Of a stretch of DNA of 64,000 nucleotides, positions 54,195 to 63,215 are shown in pieces (position 1 is the first letter of the stretch; every line of letters begins with the position of its first letter). The notes below the pieces were generated by a model. It ran no database searches. It was not told the origin of the DNA and saw only the letters and a list, made by a program, of their open reading frames with translations. Source of the DNA: Lactobacillus acidophilus (GTDB taxonomy: Bacteria > Bacillota > Bacilli > Lactobacillales > Lactobacillaceae); contig NZ_CP139575.1 of the NCBI RefSeq assembly GCF_034298135.1, positions 1 through 64,000 on the forward strand, read 5' to 3'. The translations under genes and the position numbers were made by a program.

Positions 54195-55490
54195 ATGATT
54201 TTATTAGTCATTACTCTCTTAGGGTTATCTATAACATCTTATTATTTAAATAATAGAAATTTAGTTTCTCCAGCATTTCTTTTAAGCACAACTTTTTTTA
54301 TTTGTTCTTTGGTTGCTTTAATTAATCAAAATAAATGGCAACTTATTTTAAATAGAAAAACATACTTAGTTATTTGTGGTGCCATATTAGAATTTATTAT
54401 AGTGACATATTTAGTTAATAAACTGTTGTCTGTAGTTAAATTTCAATATAAAAATAGTAAAAAATCAAAATTAAATGCGCCTTATATTAGCACGAGAAAA
54501 TCATACATATTGTTTGCTATACAGTTATTATTAATTATTTATGTAATTAGGAATCTAAAAGAAGTTACTAAAATAAATAATATTTTTCAAGCTGCTTCGG
54601 CATTAAACCAATCTAGTTTGCCCAATTATATAGGGCAGCCTATTGCATTATCGAAAATTGCTAATATTTTCTTGGCATTCATATTAGCAAGTGGTTTATA
54701 TACAGGTTATGTTTTTTTTCTATATATTATTGTAAAGAAAAACTTTAGATTTGACTTATTTATTAATATGTTTATTAGTATATTAGCTCCATTTGTTACT
54801 GGATCGCGTGGCAATTCTATTTATATGATCATTTCTTGGGTTATATATTGTTACTTGATATTGTGGAAAAACAATAAATTGAATTTTAAAATGCAGTTTA
54901 AATTTGTTATGAGAATAACCCTAGTTTTGATTATATTACTTTTGTTATTGCCCCTAACAGCCGTTTTATTTGGTAGAAGAATGGATAATTGGGATGAATA
55001 TCTTAGTATTTATATAGGTGCACAAATAAAGAATTTAAATGAATTCATCTTAAATAATAATTTTCCATTGCAAACAAGTATATTTGGACAGCAAACATTT
55101 TTTACAATAATTCCTTTGGTTTCAAAATTAATTGGACTAAATATTCCTAGTTATAAGTTGGATTTACCATATCAAGCAATCGGAAGTTTATCTTTAGGAA
55201 ATGTGTATACGACATTTTACCCTTGGTTATATGATTTTGGTTATAAAGGTGTTTTTCTTTTAACATTAATCATGGCAATAGTCGTAGAATTTATATATCA
55301 TTTAGCATTACATAGTAAATTGCAATTCGGATTAAGTATACTGTTATATGGATATTTAGGAAGCTTTGTAGCATTATTGTTTTTCTCTAATAAGTTTTAT
55401 GAAGGACTAAATTCTACTTTGATTTTAATAATAATGTCATGGATACTACTAATTTACATTTTTAAGCAAAAGAAAGGGAAAATAAAGTGA
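54195..55490 (+). CDS. Oligosaccharide repeat-unit polymerase (Wzy type)
   Basis: A 431-residue integral membrane protein with about ten to twelve helices, one large loop near 265-345 and the segment FVTGSRGNSIYMI typical of O-antigen polymerases (OAPol). It would polymerise repeat units on the outer face. It is placed between the glycosyltransferases and glf/Wzx, as in Wzy-dependent clusters. Called by topology and context. Confidence 0.82.
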   Translation: MILLVITLLGLSITSYYLNNRNLVSPAFLLSTTFFICSLVALINQNKWQLILNRKTYLVICGAILEFIIVTYLVNKLLSVVKFQYKNSKKSKLNAPYISTRKSYILFAIQLLLIIYVIRNLKEVTKINNIFQAASALNQSSLPNYIGQPIALSKIANIFLAFILASGLYTGYVFFLYIIVKKNFRFDLFINMFISILAPFVTGSRGNSIYMIISWVIYCYLILWKNNKLNFKMQFKFVMRITLVLIILLLLLPLTAVLFGRRMDNWDEYLSIYIGAQIKNLNEFILNNNFPLQTSIFGQQTFFTIIPLVSKLIGLNIPSYKLDLPYQAIGSLSLGNVYTTFYPWLYDFGYKGVFLLTLIMAIVVEFIYHLALHSKLQFGLSILLYGYLGSFVALLFFSNKFYEGLNSTLILIIMSWILLIYIFKQKKGKIK

Positions 55491-56599
55491 AGACATATTT
55501 AGTTGTAGGTTCTGGTCTTTTTGCAGCTGTGTTTGCTCACGAGGCTGCAAAACGTGGAAATAAAGTTAAGGTAATTGAAAAAAGAGACCATATTGCAGGC
55601 AACATCTATACTAAAGAAATAGATGGCATTCAAGTTCATAAATATGGTGCTCATATTTTCCATACTTCTAATAAGAAGGTTTGGGATTATGTTCATCAAT
55701 TTGCGGATTTTAATCGCTATACTAATAGTCCTGTTGCCAATTATAAGGGACATATGTATAACTTACCTTTCAATATGAATACCTTTAGTGAAATGTGGGG
55801 TGTTAGAACACCACAAGAAGCTATGGCTAAGATCAATGAGCAACGTCAAGAAATGGCTGGAAAAGAACCGCAAAATTTAGAAGAGCAGGCTATTTCTTTA
55901 ATTGGTAGAGATATCTATGAAAAGTTAATCAAAGGATATACTGAAAAACAATGGGGCAGAAAAGCTACAGAGCTTCCAGCTTTTATCATTAAACGTCTTC
56001 CAGTTCGATTAGTTTATGATAATAATTACTTTAATGATGATTATCAAGGAATTCCAATTGGCGGTTATACTAAGATGGTTGAAAATATGTTGGGTGATCC
56101 TGATATCACAGTTAAATTAAATACTGATTTTTTTGATAATAAAGATGATTACTTAAAGAACTTTGACAAGATTATTTATACTGGTATGATTGATAAATTC
56201 TTTGATTATAAATTAGGTGAACTAGAATACCGTTCACTTCGTTTTGAAACTGAAGAAAAAGATGTAAATAATTACCAAGGAAATGCAGTGATCAATTATA
56301 CTGAAGCAGAAATTCCATATACTCGTGTAATTGAACACAAGCATTTTGAATTTGGAAAAGGTGACAATGATAAAACAATCATCACTCGAGAATACCCAGC
56401 TGATTGGAAACGTGGTGATGAACCTTATTATCCAATAAATAATAAGCGTAATAATGACTTATATGCTAAGTATGCAGAATTAGCTAAAAAGCAGGATAAA
56501 GTTATTTTTGGTGGACGTCTTGGTCAATATAAGTATTACAATATGGATCAAGTTATTGCAGCAGCGCTTGATACCGTTAATAGTGAATTTGGTGATTAA
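55487..56599 (+). CDS. glf: UDP-galactopyranose mutase
   Basis: A 370-residue flavoenzyme that makes UDP-galactofuranose. FAD-binding start YLVVGSGLFAAVFAHEA, then DHIAGNIYTKEIDGIQVHKYGAHIFHTS, GYTEKQWGRKATELP and RLPVRLVYDNNYFNDDYQGIPIGGY are hallmark segments. GTG start overlaps the polymerase stop. It implies that the polymer contains galactofuranose. Confidence 0.96.
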   Translation: MKTYLVVGSGLFAAVFAHEAAKRGNKVKVIEKRDHIAGNIYTKEIDGIQVHKYGAHIFHTSNKKVWDYVHQFADFNRYTNSPVANYKGHMYNLPFNMNTFSEMWGVRTPQEAMAKINEQRQEMAGKEPQNLEEQAISLIGRDIYEKLIKGYTEKQWGRKATELPAFIIKRLPVRLVYDNNYFNDDYQGIPIGGYTKMVENMLGDPDITVKLNTDFFDNKDDYLKNFDKIIYTGMIDKFFDYKLGELEYRSLRFETEEKDVNNYQGNAVINYTEAEIPYTRVIEHKHFEFGKGDNDKTIITREYPADWKRGDEPYYPINNKRNNDLYAKYAELAKKQDKVIFGGRLGQYKYYNMDQVIAAALDTVNSEFGD

Positions 56600-56604
56600 G
56601 TTTT

Positions 56605-58038
56605 ATGAAGGTTGTAAGAAATTACCTTTATAATGTTGGATATCAAGTACTAGCAATTATTGTACCTTTAATTACATCAGCTTATGTTAGTCGGGTACTT
56701 AGACCTGAAGGTGTTGGTGCAAATGCATTTACTAATTCAATAATTCAATATTTTATACTTTTTGCAAGTATGGGCATAGGCTATTATGGTAATCGTCAGA
56801 TTGCTTATGTACGTGAAGATTCACATAAGATGGCGCAAACATTTTGGGAAATTCAAATAGTAAAAACAATGATGACACTTTTGTCTATTATTGCATTTGA
56901 AATTTTCATGATGTTCTATACAAGACAACCTGAATATATGATCGCTCAATCCATTAATTTAGTGGCAGTTGCATTTGATATATCTTGGTTTTACGAAGGA
57001 ATAGAAGACTTTAAGGTTACAGTCTTAAAAAATTCTTTTGTTAAATTAATATCTATGGCAGCAATTTTCCTATTAATTAAGGGACCATATGATGTGACTT
57101 TATATATTGTTGTTTTAGCGGTTTCAACATTATTAGGAAATTTGACTTTATGGCCTAATATTAAAAAAGATCTTCCTAAAATTAACATAAATATTTTAAA
57201 TCCATGGCGACATTTTTTGCCTATGGCAGAATTATTTATTCCACAAATTGCTACACAAGTATATGTTCAATTAAATAAAACTATGCTTGGTGGTATGGTA
57301 AGTGAAACTTCCGCGGGATACTATCAATACTCTGATAATCTGGTTAAACTGATTTTAGCTCTAGTAACTGCAACAGGTACTGTCATGCTTCCTCATGTTG
57401 CTAATGCCGTGTCAAAAGGAAATATGCGAGAAGTCAATCAAATGTTATATAAATCATTTGATTTTGTTTCGGCTGTGTCATATCCAATGATGTTTGGCTT
57501 AGCTGCAATTTCTTTAACATTAGCACCAAAATATTATGGCCCAGGGTATGATCCTGTTGGCCCAGCTATGATGATAGAATCTATTGTTATATTGATGATT
57601 GCCTGGAGCAATGTACTTGGAGTTCAATATTTGTTACCTATTAATCATCAACGTGATTTTACAGTTTCAGTAACAGTAGGTGCGGTTGTTAATGTTATTT
57701 TAAATATACCGTTAATTCATAATTGGGGTTTAGATGGTGCAATGTGGTCTACTGTTATTTCTGAAATTTCAGTTACTTTGTATCAACTATGGGCTGTTAA
57801 AGGATTACTAAATTATAGACAACTTTTTTTAAATTCTTGGAAATATTTATTGTCAGGGATAATTATGTTTGTTCTTGTATTTTGGATGAATCAGCATTTC
57901 CAAGATAGTTGGCTAATGATGGGATTAGAAATTATTATTGGTGTAATAATATATGGTGTAATGATTATATTTTTTAAGGCACCTATTATTGATCAGGCAA
58001 AGAAAATAGTTAATGATAAATTGAAAAATGTAAAATAA
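56605..58038 (+). CDS. Polysaccharide repeat-unit flippase (Wzx)
   Basis: A 477-residue MATE/MVF-type flippase with about 14 helices: NYLYNVGYQVLAIIVPLITSAYVSRVLRPEGVG at the N-terminus and FYEGIEDFKVTVLKN. It moves the lipid-linked repeat unit across the membrane for Wzy. It starts 5 bases after glf and is the last eps gene before the insertion sequences. Confidence 0.92.
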   Translation: MKVVRNYLYNVGYQVLAIIVPLITSAYVSRVLRPEGVGANAFTNSIIQYFILFASMGIGYYGNRQIAYVREDSHKMAQTFWEIQIVKTMMTLLSIIAFEIFMMFYTRQPEYMIAQSINLVAVAFDISWFYEGIEDFKVTVLKNSFVKLISMAAIFLLIKGPYDVTLYIVVLAVSTLLGNLTLWPNIKKDLPKININILNPWRHFLPMAELFIPQIATQVYVQLNKTMLGGMVSETSAGYYQYSDNLVKLILALVTATGTVMLPHVANAVSKGNMREVNQMLYKSFDFVSAVSYPMMFGLAAISLTLAPKYYGPGYDPVGPAMMIESIVILMIAWSNVLGVQYLLPINHQRDFTVSVTVGAVVNVILNIPLIHNWGLDGAMWSTVISEISVTLYQLWAVKGLLNYRQLFLNSWKYLLSGIIMFVLVFWMNQHFQDSWLMMGLEIIIGVIIYGVMIIFFKAPIIDQAKKIVNDKLKNVK

Positions 58039-58073
58039 TAGTTGCTAATTTTAGTTTGTTTGGCTAAATAAAG

Positions 58074-58090
58074 TATAAAAAAACTCGAAA
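58074..58090. terminator. Left half of a terminator split by an IS element
   Basis: These bases and 60889-60919 together form one hairpin with arms of about 19 bases (AAAAAAACTCGAAATT with AATTTCGAGTTTTTTT) and a T run both ways. It would end wzx and wecB transcription. The IS3-family element sits within the stem. Confidence 0.75.
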
Positions 58091-58293
58091 TGTAGTGACC
58101 CTAGAAATTCGGATATGAATTTCGGGGGTTTTTTCTACGTAAAGTCAAGCACAATAGGGTGTTTGACTTTGTTTTTTTATTGTATTTTTGATATATAGAA
58201 ATTATGGGCGAATTATTTTTAAAAGATGGTATGACAAATAAACCTGCAAATATATTATTTTTACAAGCTTCGTTTTATAATGTACTTGATCAA

Positions 58294-59520
58294 TTAATTA
58301 CGACTAAAGTCTTTTTGGTTATGTGTGGCTACGTTGTAATCATATAGTTGATCCTTGATAATCAGAGCATAGATCGTTCTGATTAATTTATGTATTGAAG
58401 CAATAGCTATCTTCTTGAATCCTTTGGTTTGAGATGATAGCTTTTTGCTTTCATAATAGTCTGCTATATGACAAGGGTTGGTCTTTGATGCATTATCAAT
58501 TTGACCAATAGCGCGATAAAGCAGCTTACGTGCCACTGCATTGCCATGCTTAGAAATGCTCAAGTTAGAATCCATTTCGCCTGATTGATATCTGCCTGGG
58601 TCAATCCCAATAAAAGCGTTGATTTTATTGGGATTACTAAATCTGCGTAAATCTCCTAATTCTGCCAAGACTCTAACTGCGGTAGTTTGAGCAAAACCGG
58701 GAATGCTTTCCAAGTTTTCTAAATCATGATTAGGCAAGGATTTGGCTAACTTGACCATTCGCTCAATTAGCTGTTCTCTTTGATCACTCAAATTGAGGAG
58801 ACTTTGAGCATAGTATTGCACCTGTTCGGCTTCTACACTGTTACATGAAACAACAGGATAAGCTTTATTGGCTAACTCGATTAGTTTATCTGTAGTTTTT
58901 TGAGCATGCTTAAAGCCAATGCCTTTTAACTGCATCAACCAATTAATAATTTGCGTTTTATCATTTTTTCTCACTAAATCACAGTGAGGATAATGGAGTA
59001 CTATTTGCCAGTAATTCTTGCCTTTGGCAGAGCAAAATAAAGTTTCAATCTCAGGAAAGGTTGACTGTAAGGCTTGATGAAGTCTATTTTTAGCCGTTAC
59101 TAAATCGCTTGTTAACTGATCATAGAAACGACTCAGTGAATTAAGTTGCTTATAGGTTTGAGATTGAATTTGATTAACAGGATGATGATGCAGCTTTTGA
59201 ATTAATGCTAAATGATAAGCATCAGTTTTATCAGTCTTGTTGTATCTTAACCCAAGATCCATTTTCTTTTTAGCTTTAAGCGGATTAAGAATTATATAAT
59301 CATAGTCATAGTCTTCAAGAAAAGTCTGCAGTCTGCGTGAGTAGACTCCTGTAGCTTCGAAGATTATTTGTGGATGCTTAGAAAAAGCAGACAGTTCTTT
59401 GAGCAGCTGAACAAAACCAGGACGATCATTGGTAATTGTCAGTTCATTTTTGCTTTCACCAATAAGCTCGCAAACAGTAGAAGTAGACTTGCTTACATCA
59501 ATTCCAAAAGTAACTTGCAT
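58294..59520 (-). mobile_element. IS110-family transposase (bridge RNA-type recombinase)
   Basis: A 408-residue, full-length IS110 recombinase. The N-terminal RuvC-like DEDD part has GIDVSKSTSTV, FEATGVYSR and KTDKTDAYHLA. The C-terminal Transposase_20 part has LESIPGFAQTTA, IGIDPGRYQSGEM and SISKHGN with the serine region. GGAGG precedes the ATG at 59520. No stop or frameshift is seen, so it may be active. IS110 elements have no long inverted repeats, so exact ends were not fixed; they lie about 58.18-58.29 kb and 59.71-59.79 kb. Confidence 0.92.
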
Positions 59521-59542
59521 AAGATAAACCTCCTTAAAGCCA

Positions 59543-59705
59543 AGTAGTAAAACGTATTTACTTAAGAAATCAGATCTAATTTTCTAAACTCGACATCTCT
59601 TGTGTCCACATTCTTCGAAGAGACTATTGAAAACCTAAGTAAAACTGCCAGTTTACTATGTGACATCAAGTGTCTAAAGCCCTCATGGCATATTGTTTTA
59701 CTACT
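59543..59705 (-). ncRNA. Predicted IS110 bridge RNA in the left non-coding end
   Basis: The stretch upstream of the recombinase start is highly self-complementary. A closing helix AGTAGTAAAAC/GTTTTACTACT (59543-59553 with 59695-59705) encloses TTTACTTA/TAAGTAAA (59557-59643) and inner TCTCTT/AAGAGA. Small hairpins AGTAAAACTG/CAGTTTACT and GACA/TGTC follow. In the IS110 group the bridge RNA is encoded just 5' of the recombinase, on the same strand, and is about 170-200 bases. Position, size and structure fit. Confidence 0.55.
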
Positions 59706-59789
59706 ATCTCAATTCTACAAAAGAATAAAAATAGTGAATCAATTATCCCGTCGAATAACTAATTCACTATTTAGCTTAGAATGTTTACT

Positions 59790-60852
59790 ATGTCCAAATT
59801 AACCAAACAAGATAAAATTTATATTTTTGAAGAATGGACTTTAGAAAATAGAGGCGGAACTTATTTAGGTAAAAAATATGGAATACGCAGGGAAAATGTA
59901 AACTATTTGATAAAACTGATTAAGATTCATGGTTTTTCTATTCTTGATAAACCTTATACCAACTACTCTAAGGAATACAAAGAACGTGCAATTAAAAGAG
60001 TTCTTTTCGAAAATGAAACAGTGAATGCAGTAGCTCTTGATTTAGGCTTAACCAGTAGAAGCATATTAAGCAATTGGAGTCATTCCTATAAAGAAAATGG
60101 GTATAATGTCGTTATCAAGAAGAAAGGACGACTAACCCATGAGCAAGAAAAGGTTGACCGAACTAGAGCGGCTCAAGAAAGAAAACACAGAGCTGCGTCG
60201 CCAGAATTTAAAGCTTACTGTCGAAAACGCATATATAAAAAAATTGGATGCCTTGGTTCAAAAGAGAAAAAGCCAACCAAAACGGAAATAGCGTATGCAA
60301 TAACTGAATTAAGGCATGAATTGGGGCTCGGAGTAAAGAAGATCATCGAAATCATTAATTCCAACAAAGATTTACCGCATATCTCTCGTAGTAACTACTA
60401 TGATGTTTATACTCGTGAAGATAAAGACCGGGTACACTACGAAGATATCATGACACGCATAAGAGAAATCTATGATGAAATTAAGAATCGTTATGTTGCC
60501 CCAGGTTATCGTCGAATCTCACATAAATAGTCATGCATTAAACGGCCTAGTTTTTCATACAGATCGAGGTTGGCAATATCAACATCAAGCTTATCAGCAC
60601 GAATTAGCTGTTCGTGGGATCAAACAAAGTATGTCTAGGAAAGGATGCTCTCCAGACGATGGTCTAATGGAAGGCTTCTTTTGCATCTTGAAACGAGAAA
60701 TGTTCTACGGTCAGGAAAGTAAATATGCTTCACTTGATGAACTAGAACAAGCCATTAGAAAATACATTAACTATTACAATACAGAAAGAACTAAGGACAA
60801 ACTAAAAGAACTTACTCCGATAGAATATCGAAATAAGTTCTTAGTCGCATAA
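59790..60852 (+). pseudogene. IS3-family transposase remnant (orfA frameshift, orfB internal deletion)
   Basis: From ATG 59790 the OrfA helix-turn-helix regions are present (TYLGKKYGIRRENVNYLIK, AVALDLGLTSRSILSNW). One extra base near 60138 throws the frame out before the leucine-zipper part (ELERLKKENTELRRQN is readable one frame over). The OrfB part starts at TEIAYAITELRHELGLG and stops after GYRRIS at 60530. The OrfB C-terminus resumes in another frame (HTDRGWQYQHQ with the second Asp, GLMEGFFCILKREMF with the Glu) to 60852. The first catalytic Asp region is deleted. Confidence 0.85.
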
Positions 60853-60888
60853 TATCAATGAAGTGACCGAAAAATGTGGGCCACTACA

Positions 60889-60919
60889 AATTCGTATTTA
60901 AATTTCGAGTTTTTTTATA
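60889..60919. terminator. Right half of the split wzx/wecB terminator
   Basis: AATTTCGAGTTTTTTTATA here is complementary to the sequence left of the IS at 58074-58090. Confidence 0.7.
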
Positions 60920-60926
60920 CTAATGT

Positions 60927-62069
60927 TTATTTAAAATCATTCGGTTTGATTGCGGTATCTCTATTGAAGTAGTAATAAATTGCATTCATGATTCGATCGC
61001 TGGCATGACCATCTCCATATGGATTCTTGGCATTAGCCATCTTGTCATATGCTTCTTTATTTTCAAGCAGTTCAAGCATACTTTCTCTTACCTTATCTAC
61101 TTCGGTGCCCACTAATTTCAAGGTGCCAGCCTTAACGCCTTCTGGACGTTCAGTAGTATCTCTAAGCACAAGTACTGGTTTACCAAGACTTGGTGCTTCT
61201 TCTTGAACGCCACCAGAATCAGTCATAATGAAGTAGCTCCGCTTAGCTAAATTATGAAAATCAACCACATCAAGCGGTTCAATCAAGTGGATTCGCGGAT
61301 CACCTCCGAGTACTTCATTTGCTACTTGTTGTACTTTTGGTGATAAATGGACCGGATAAATAATTTCTACATCATCATGGCTATCGATTACTTGACGCAT
61401 GACTTTAAATACGCGACGCATAGGTTCGCCCTGATTTTCTCGTCTATGCATTGTCACCAAGATAACCTTATTGCCTGGTTTAATTTCATCTAAAACATCG
61501 TGATGATAATCTTTTTGAACAGTTTCATGAAGCGCATCGATAGCTGTATTACCTGTAACAAAAATATTATCTGCTGGATGGTTTTCTTTTAATAAGTTAG
61601 CCTTGGACACTTCAGTTGGAGCAAAATATAAGTCTGCCAAGTCATCAGTCATTTGACGATTCATCTCTTCAGGGAACGGTGAATATTTATTCCAAGTACG
61701 AAGACCGGCTTCTACGTGCCCCAGAGTTGTTTGTTCATAAAAGGTGGCAAGTCCTGCCGCAAAACTAGTTGTAGTATCGCCATGAACTAAAACAATATCA
61801 GGCTTTTCTTTTTTAATTACTTTAGCCAAATCAATCATAACTTTAGAAGTAATTTCTTCCAAAGTCTGGTTCTTATGCATGATGTTAAAGTCATAGTCTG
61901 GCTTAATTTTAAAAATATCGAGTACCTGATCAAGCATCTCACGGTGCTGCGCTGAAACAACCGTAACTTCTTCAAAACGTTCATCTTGCTTTAATTTTAA
62001 AACAAGTGGTGCCATCTTGATTGCTTCTGGTCGGGTACCAAAAACAGTCATTACTTTAATCTTGTTCAT
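60927..62069 (-). CDS. wecB: UDP-N-acetylglucosamine 2-epimerase
   Basis: A 380-residue non-hydrolysing epimerase (WecB/MnaA) that makes UDP-ManNAc for wall polymers. It has KVMTVFGTRPEAIKMAPLV at the N-terminus, VHGDTTTSFAAGLA, GHVEAGLRT, EEMNRQMTDDLAD, and TDSGGVQEEAPSLGKPVLVLRDTTERPE. AGGAAATT precedes the start. Convergent with the eps cluster, from which it was originally separated only by the terminator now split by the IS. Confidence 0.95.
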   Translation of the reverse strand: MNKIKVMTVFGTRPEAIKMAPLVLKLKQDERFEEVTVVSAQHREMLDQVLDIFKIKPDYDFNIMHKNQTLEEITSKVMIDLAKVIKKEKPDIVLVHGDTTTSFAAGLATFYEQTTLGHVEAGLRTWNKYSPFPEEMNRQMTDDLADLYFAPTEVSKANLLKENHPADNIFVTGNTAIDALHETVQKDYHHDVLDEIKPGNKVILVTMHRRENQGEPMRRVFKVMRQVIDSHDDVEIIYPVHLSPKVQQVANEVLGGDPRIHLIEPLDVVDFHNLAKRSYFIMTDSGGVQEEAPSLGKPVLVLRDTTERPEGVKAGTLKLVGTEVDKVRESMLELLENKEAYDKMANAKNPYGDGHASDRIMNAIYYYFNRDTAIKPNDFK

Positions 62070-62184
62070 ATAATTTCCTCCGTAGAATTTAACTCTAATA
62101 CATTATATAAAGTAAATGAATCAAATAACAAGAGGATCGAGCTGTTAATATATACCGTTTTGTTTCTTAAGAATTTATACATTT

Positions 62185-62193
62185 TGGTATAAT
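62185..62193 (+). promoter_or_regulatory. Extended -10 promoter of galU
   Basis: TGGTATAAT fits an extended -10 box (TGnTATAAT), 31 bases before the galU start. The -35 region is weak. Confidence 0.5.
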
Positions 62194-62223
62194 TAATATA
62201 GATATGTGTATGGAGGTCTAACT

Positions 62224-63108
62224 ATGAAAGTAAGAAAAGCCATCATTCCAGCTGCAGGTTTGGGGACCCGTTTTCTACCAGCTACTAAAGCTATGCCTAA
62301 GGAAATGTTACCAATTGTCGATAAGCCAACAATTCAATTTATTGTTGAAGAAGCTAAAGCTGCAGGAATTGAAGATATTTTAATTGTTACTGGTAAGAAT
62401 AAGCGAGCAATTGAAAATCACTTTGATTCTAACCCAGAACTTGAACAAGACTTGGAAGCCACTGGTAAGGTTAAGTTATTGAAATTAACTCAAGATATTA
62501 CTAACTTGGGAATTAATTTATACTACACTCGACAACCACATCCAGCTGGCTTAGGTGATGCAATTTATCGTGCACGTAGCTTTGTGGGAGAAGAACCATT
62601 CGTTGTTATGCTTGGTGATGACTTAATGAAGGACAAAATTACATTAACTAAGCAATTGATGAATGATTACGATAAGATTCATGCATCAACAATTGCTGTT
62701 ATGCAGGTTCCGCATAAGGAAGTTTCCAAGTACGGTGTGATTGATCCTGAAGGCAAGGTGGATAAAGATCTTTACAATGTAAAGAAATTTGTTGAAAAGC
62801 CTGCCGTTGACAAGGCACCAAGTGATTTTGCAATTATTGGACGTTACTTACTCACACCGGAAATTTTTGAAATTCTTGAGAATCAAAAGCCAGGTCGCGG
62901 TGGTGAAATTCAATTAACTGATGCCATCGATACTTTGAACCAGACTCAACGAGTATTTGCACATGTCTTTAGAGGTCAACGTTTTGATGTAGGTAACAAG
63001 GAAGGCTACCTTGAAACCTCAATTCAATATGGTTTAAGACACCCTGAAACTCGCGATGCTTTGAAGAAATATATTATCGACTTAGGCAAGAAGCTTGAAA
63101 AGGAATAA
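62224..63108 (+). CDS. galU: UTP-glucose-1-phosphate uridylyltransferase
   Basis: A 294-residue nucleotidyltransferase that makes UDP-glucose. It has [34 protein letters not shown] at the N-terminus, the VMLGDD metal motif and the VEKP segment. ATG 62224 has GGAGGT upstream; an earlier in-frame ATG lies before it. UDP-glucose feeds the eps cluster. A strong terminator follows. Confidence 0.96.
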   Translation: MKVRKAIIPAAGLGTRFLPATKAMPKEMLPIVDKPTIQFIVEEAKAAGIEDILIVTGKNKRAIENHFDSNPELEQDLEATGKVKLLKLTQDITNLGINLYYTRQPHPAGLGDAIYRARSFVGEEPFVVMLGDDLMKDKITLTKQLMNDYDKIHASTIAVMQVPHKEVSKYGVIDPEGKVDKDLYNVKKFVEKPAVDKAPSDFAIIGRYLLTPEIFEILENQKPGRGGEIQLTDAIDTLNQTQRVFAHVFRGQRFDVGNKEGYLETSIQYGLRHPETRDALKKYIIDLGKKLEKE

Positions 63109-63171
63109 TTAGCTGCGTTGCATTACTTGAAGTAGTGTATATTTTTTTGAATAACCTTTTTGTTAAAACTG

Positions 63172-63201
63172 ACTCCAGCCTTTGATGGGCTGGAGTTTTT
63201 G
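63172..63201 (+). terminator. Terminator after galU
   Basis: ACTCCAGCC/GGCTGGAGT stem with a 7-base loop and T5. Confidence 0.9.
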
Positions 63202-63215
63202 TGTAATGGATTTGG

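Larger units (their letters stand above)
58091..60888 (+). mobile_element. Decayed IS3-family (IS150/IS1223-like) element carrying a nested IS110
   Basis: The left end TGTAGTGACCCTAGAAATTCGG (58091) and the right end, read inward as TGTAGTGGCCCACATTTTTC, are imperfect inverted repeats of the TG...CA type. The flanks share AA. The transposase is broken (59790-60852). Two hairpins with T runs near the left end (GAAATTC/GAATTTC at 58104-58137; AAAGTCAA/TTGACTTT at about 58140-58178) would block read-through. The intact IS110 element at about 58.2-59.7 kb lies between the left end and orfA. Confidence 0.72.

Noticed and set aside
59602..59802. 66-residue open frame on the plus strand
   Set aside because: It lies across the predicted bridge RNA and IS junction, has no ribosome binding site and no protein-like composition.
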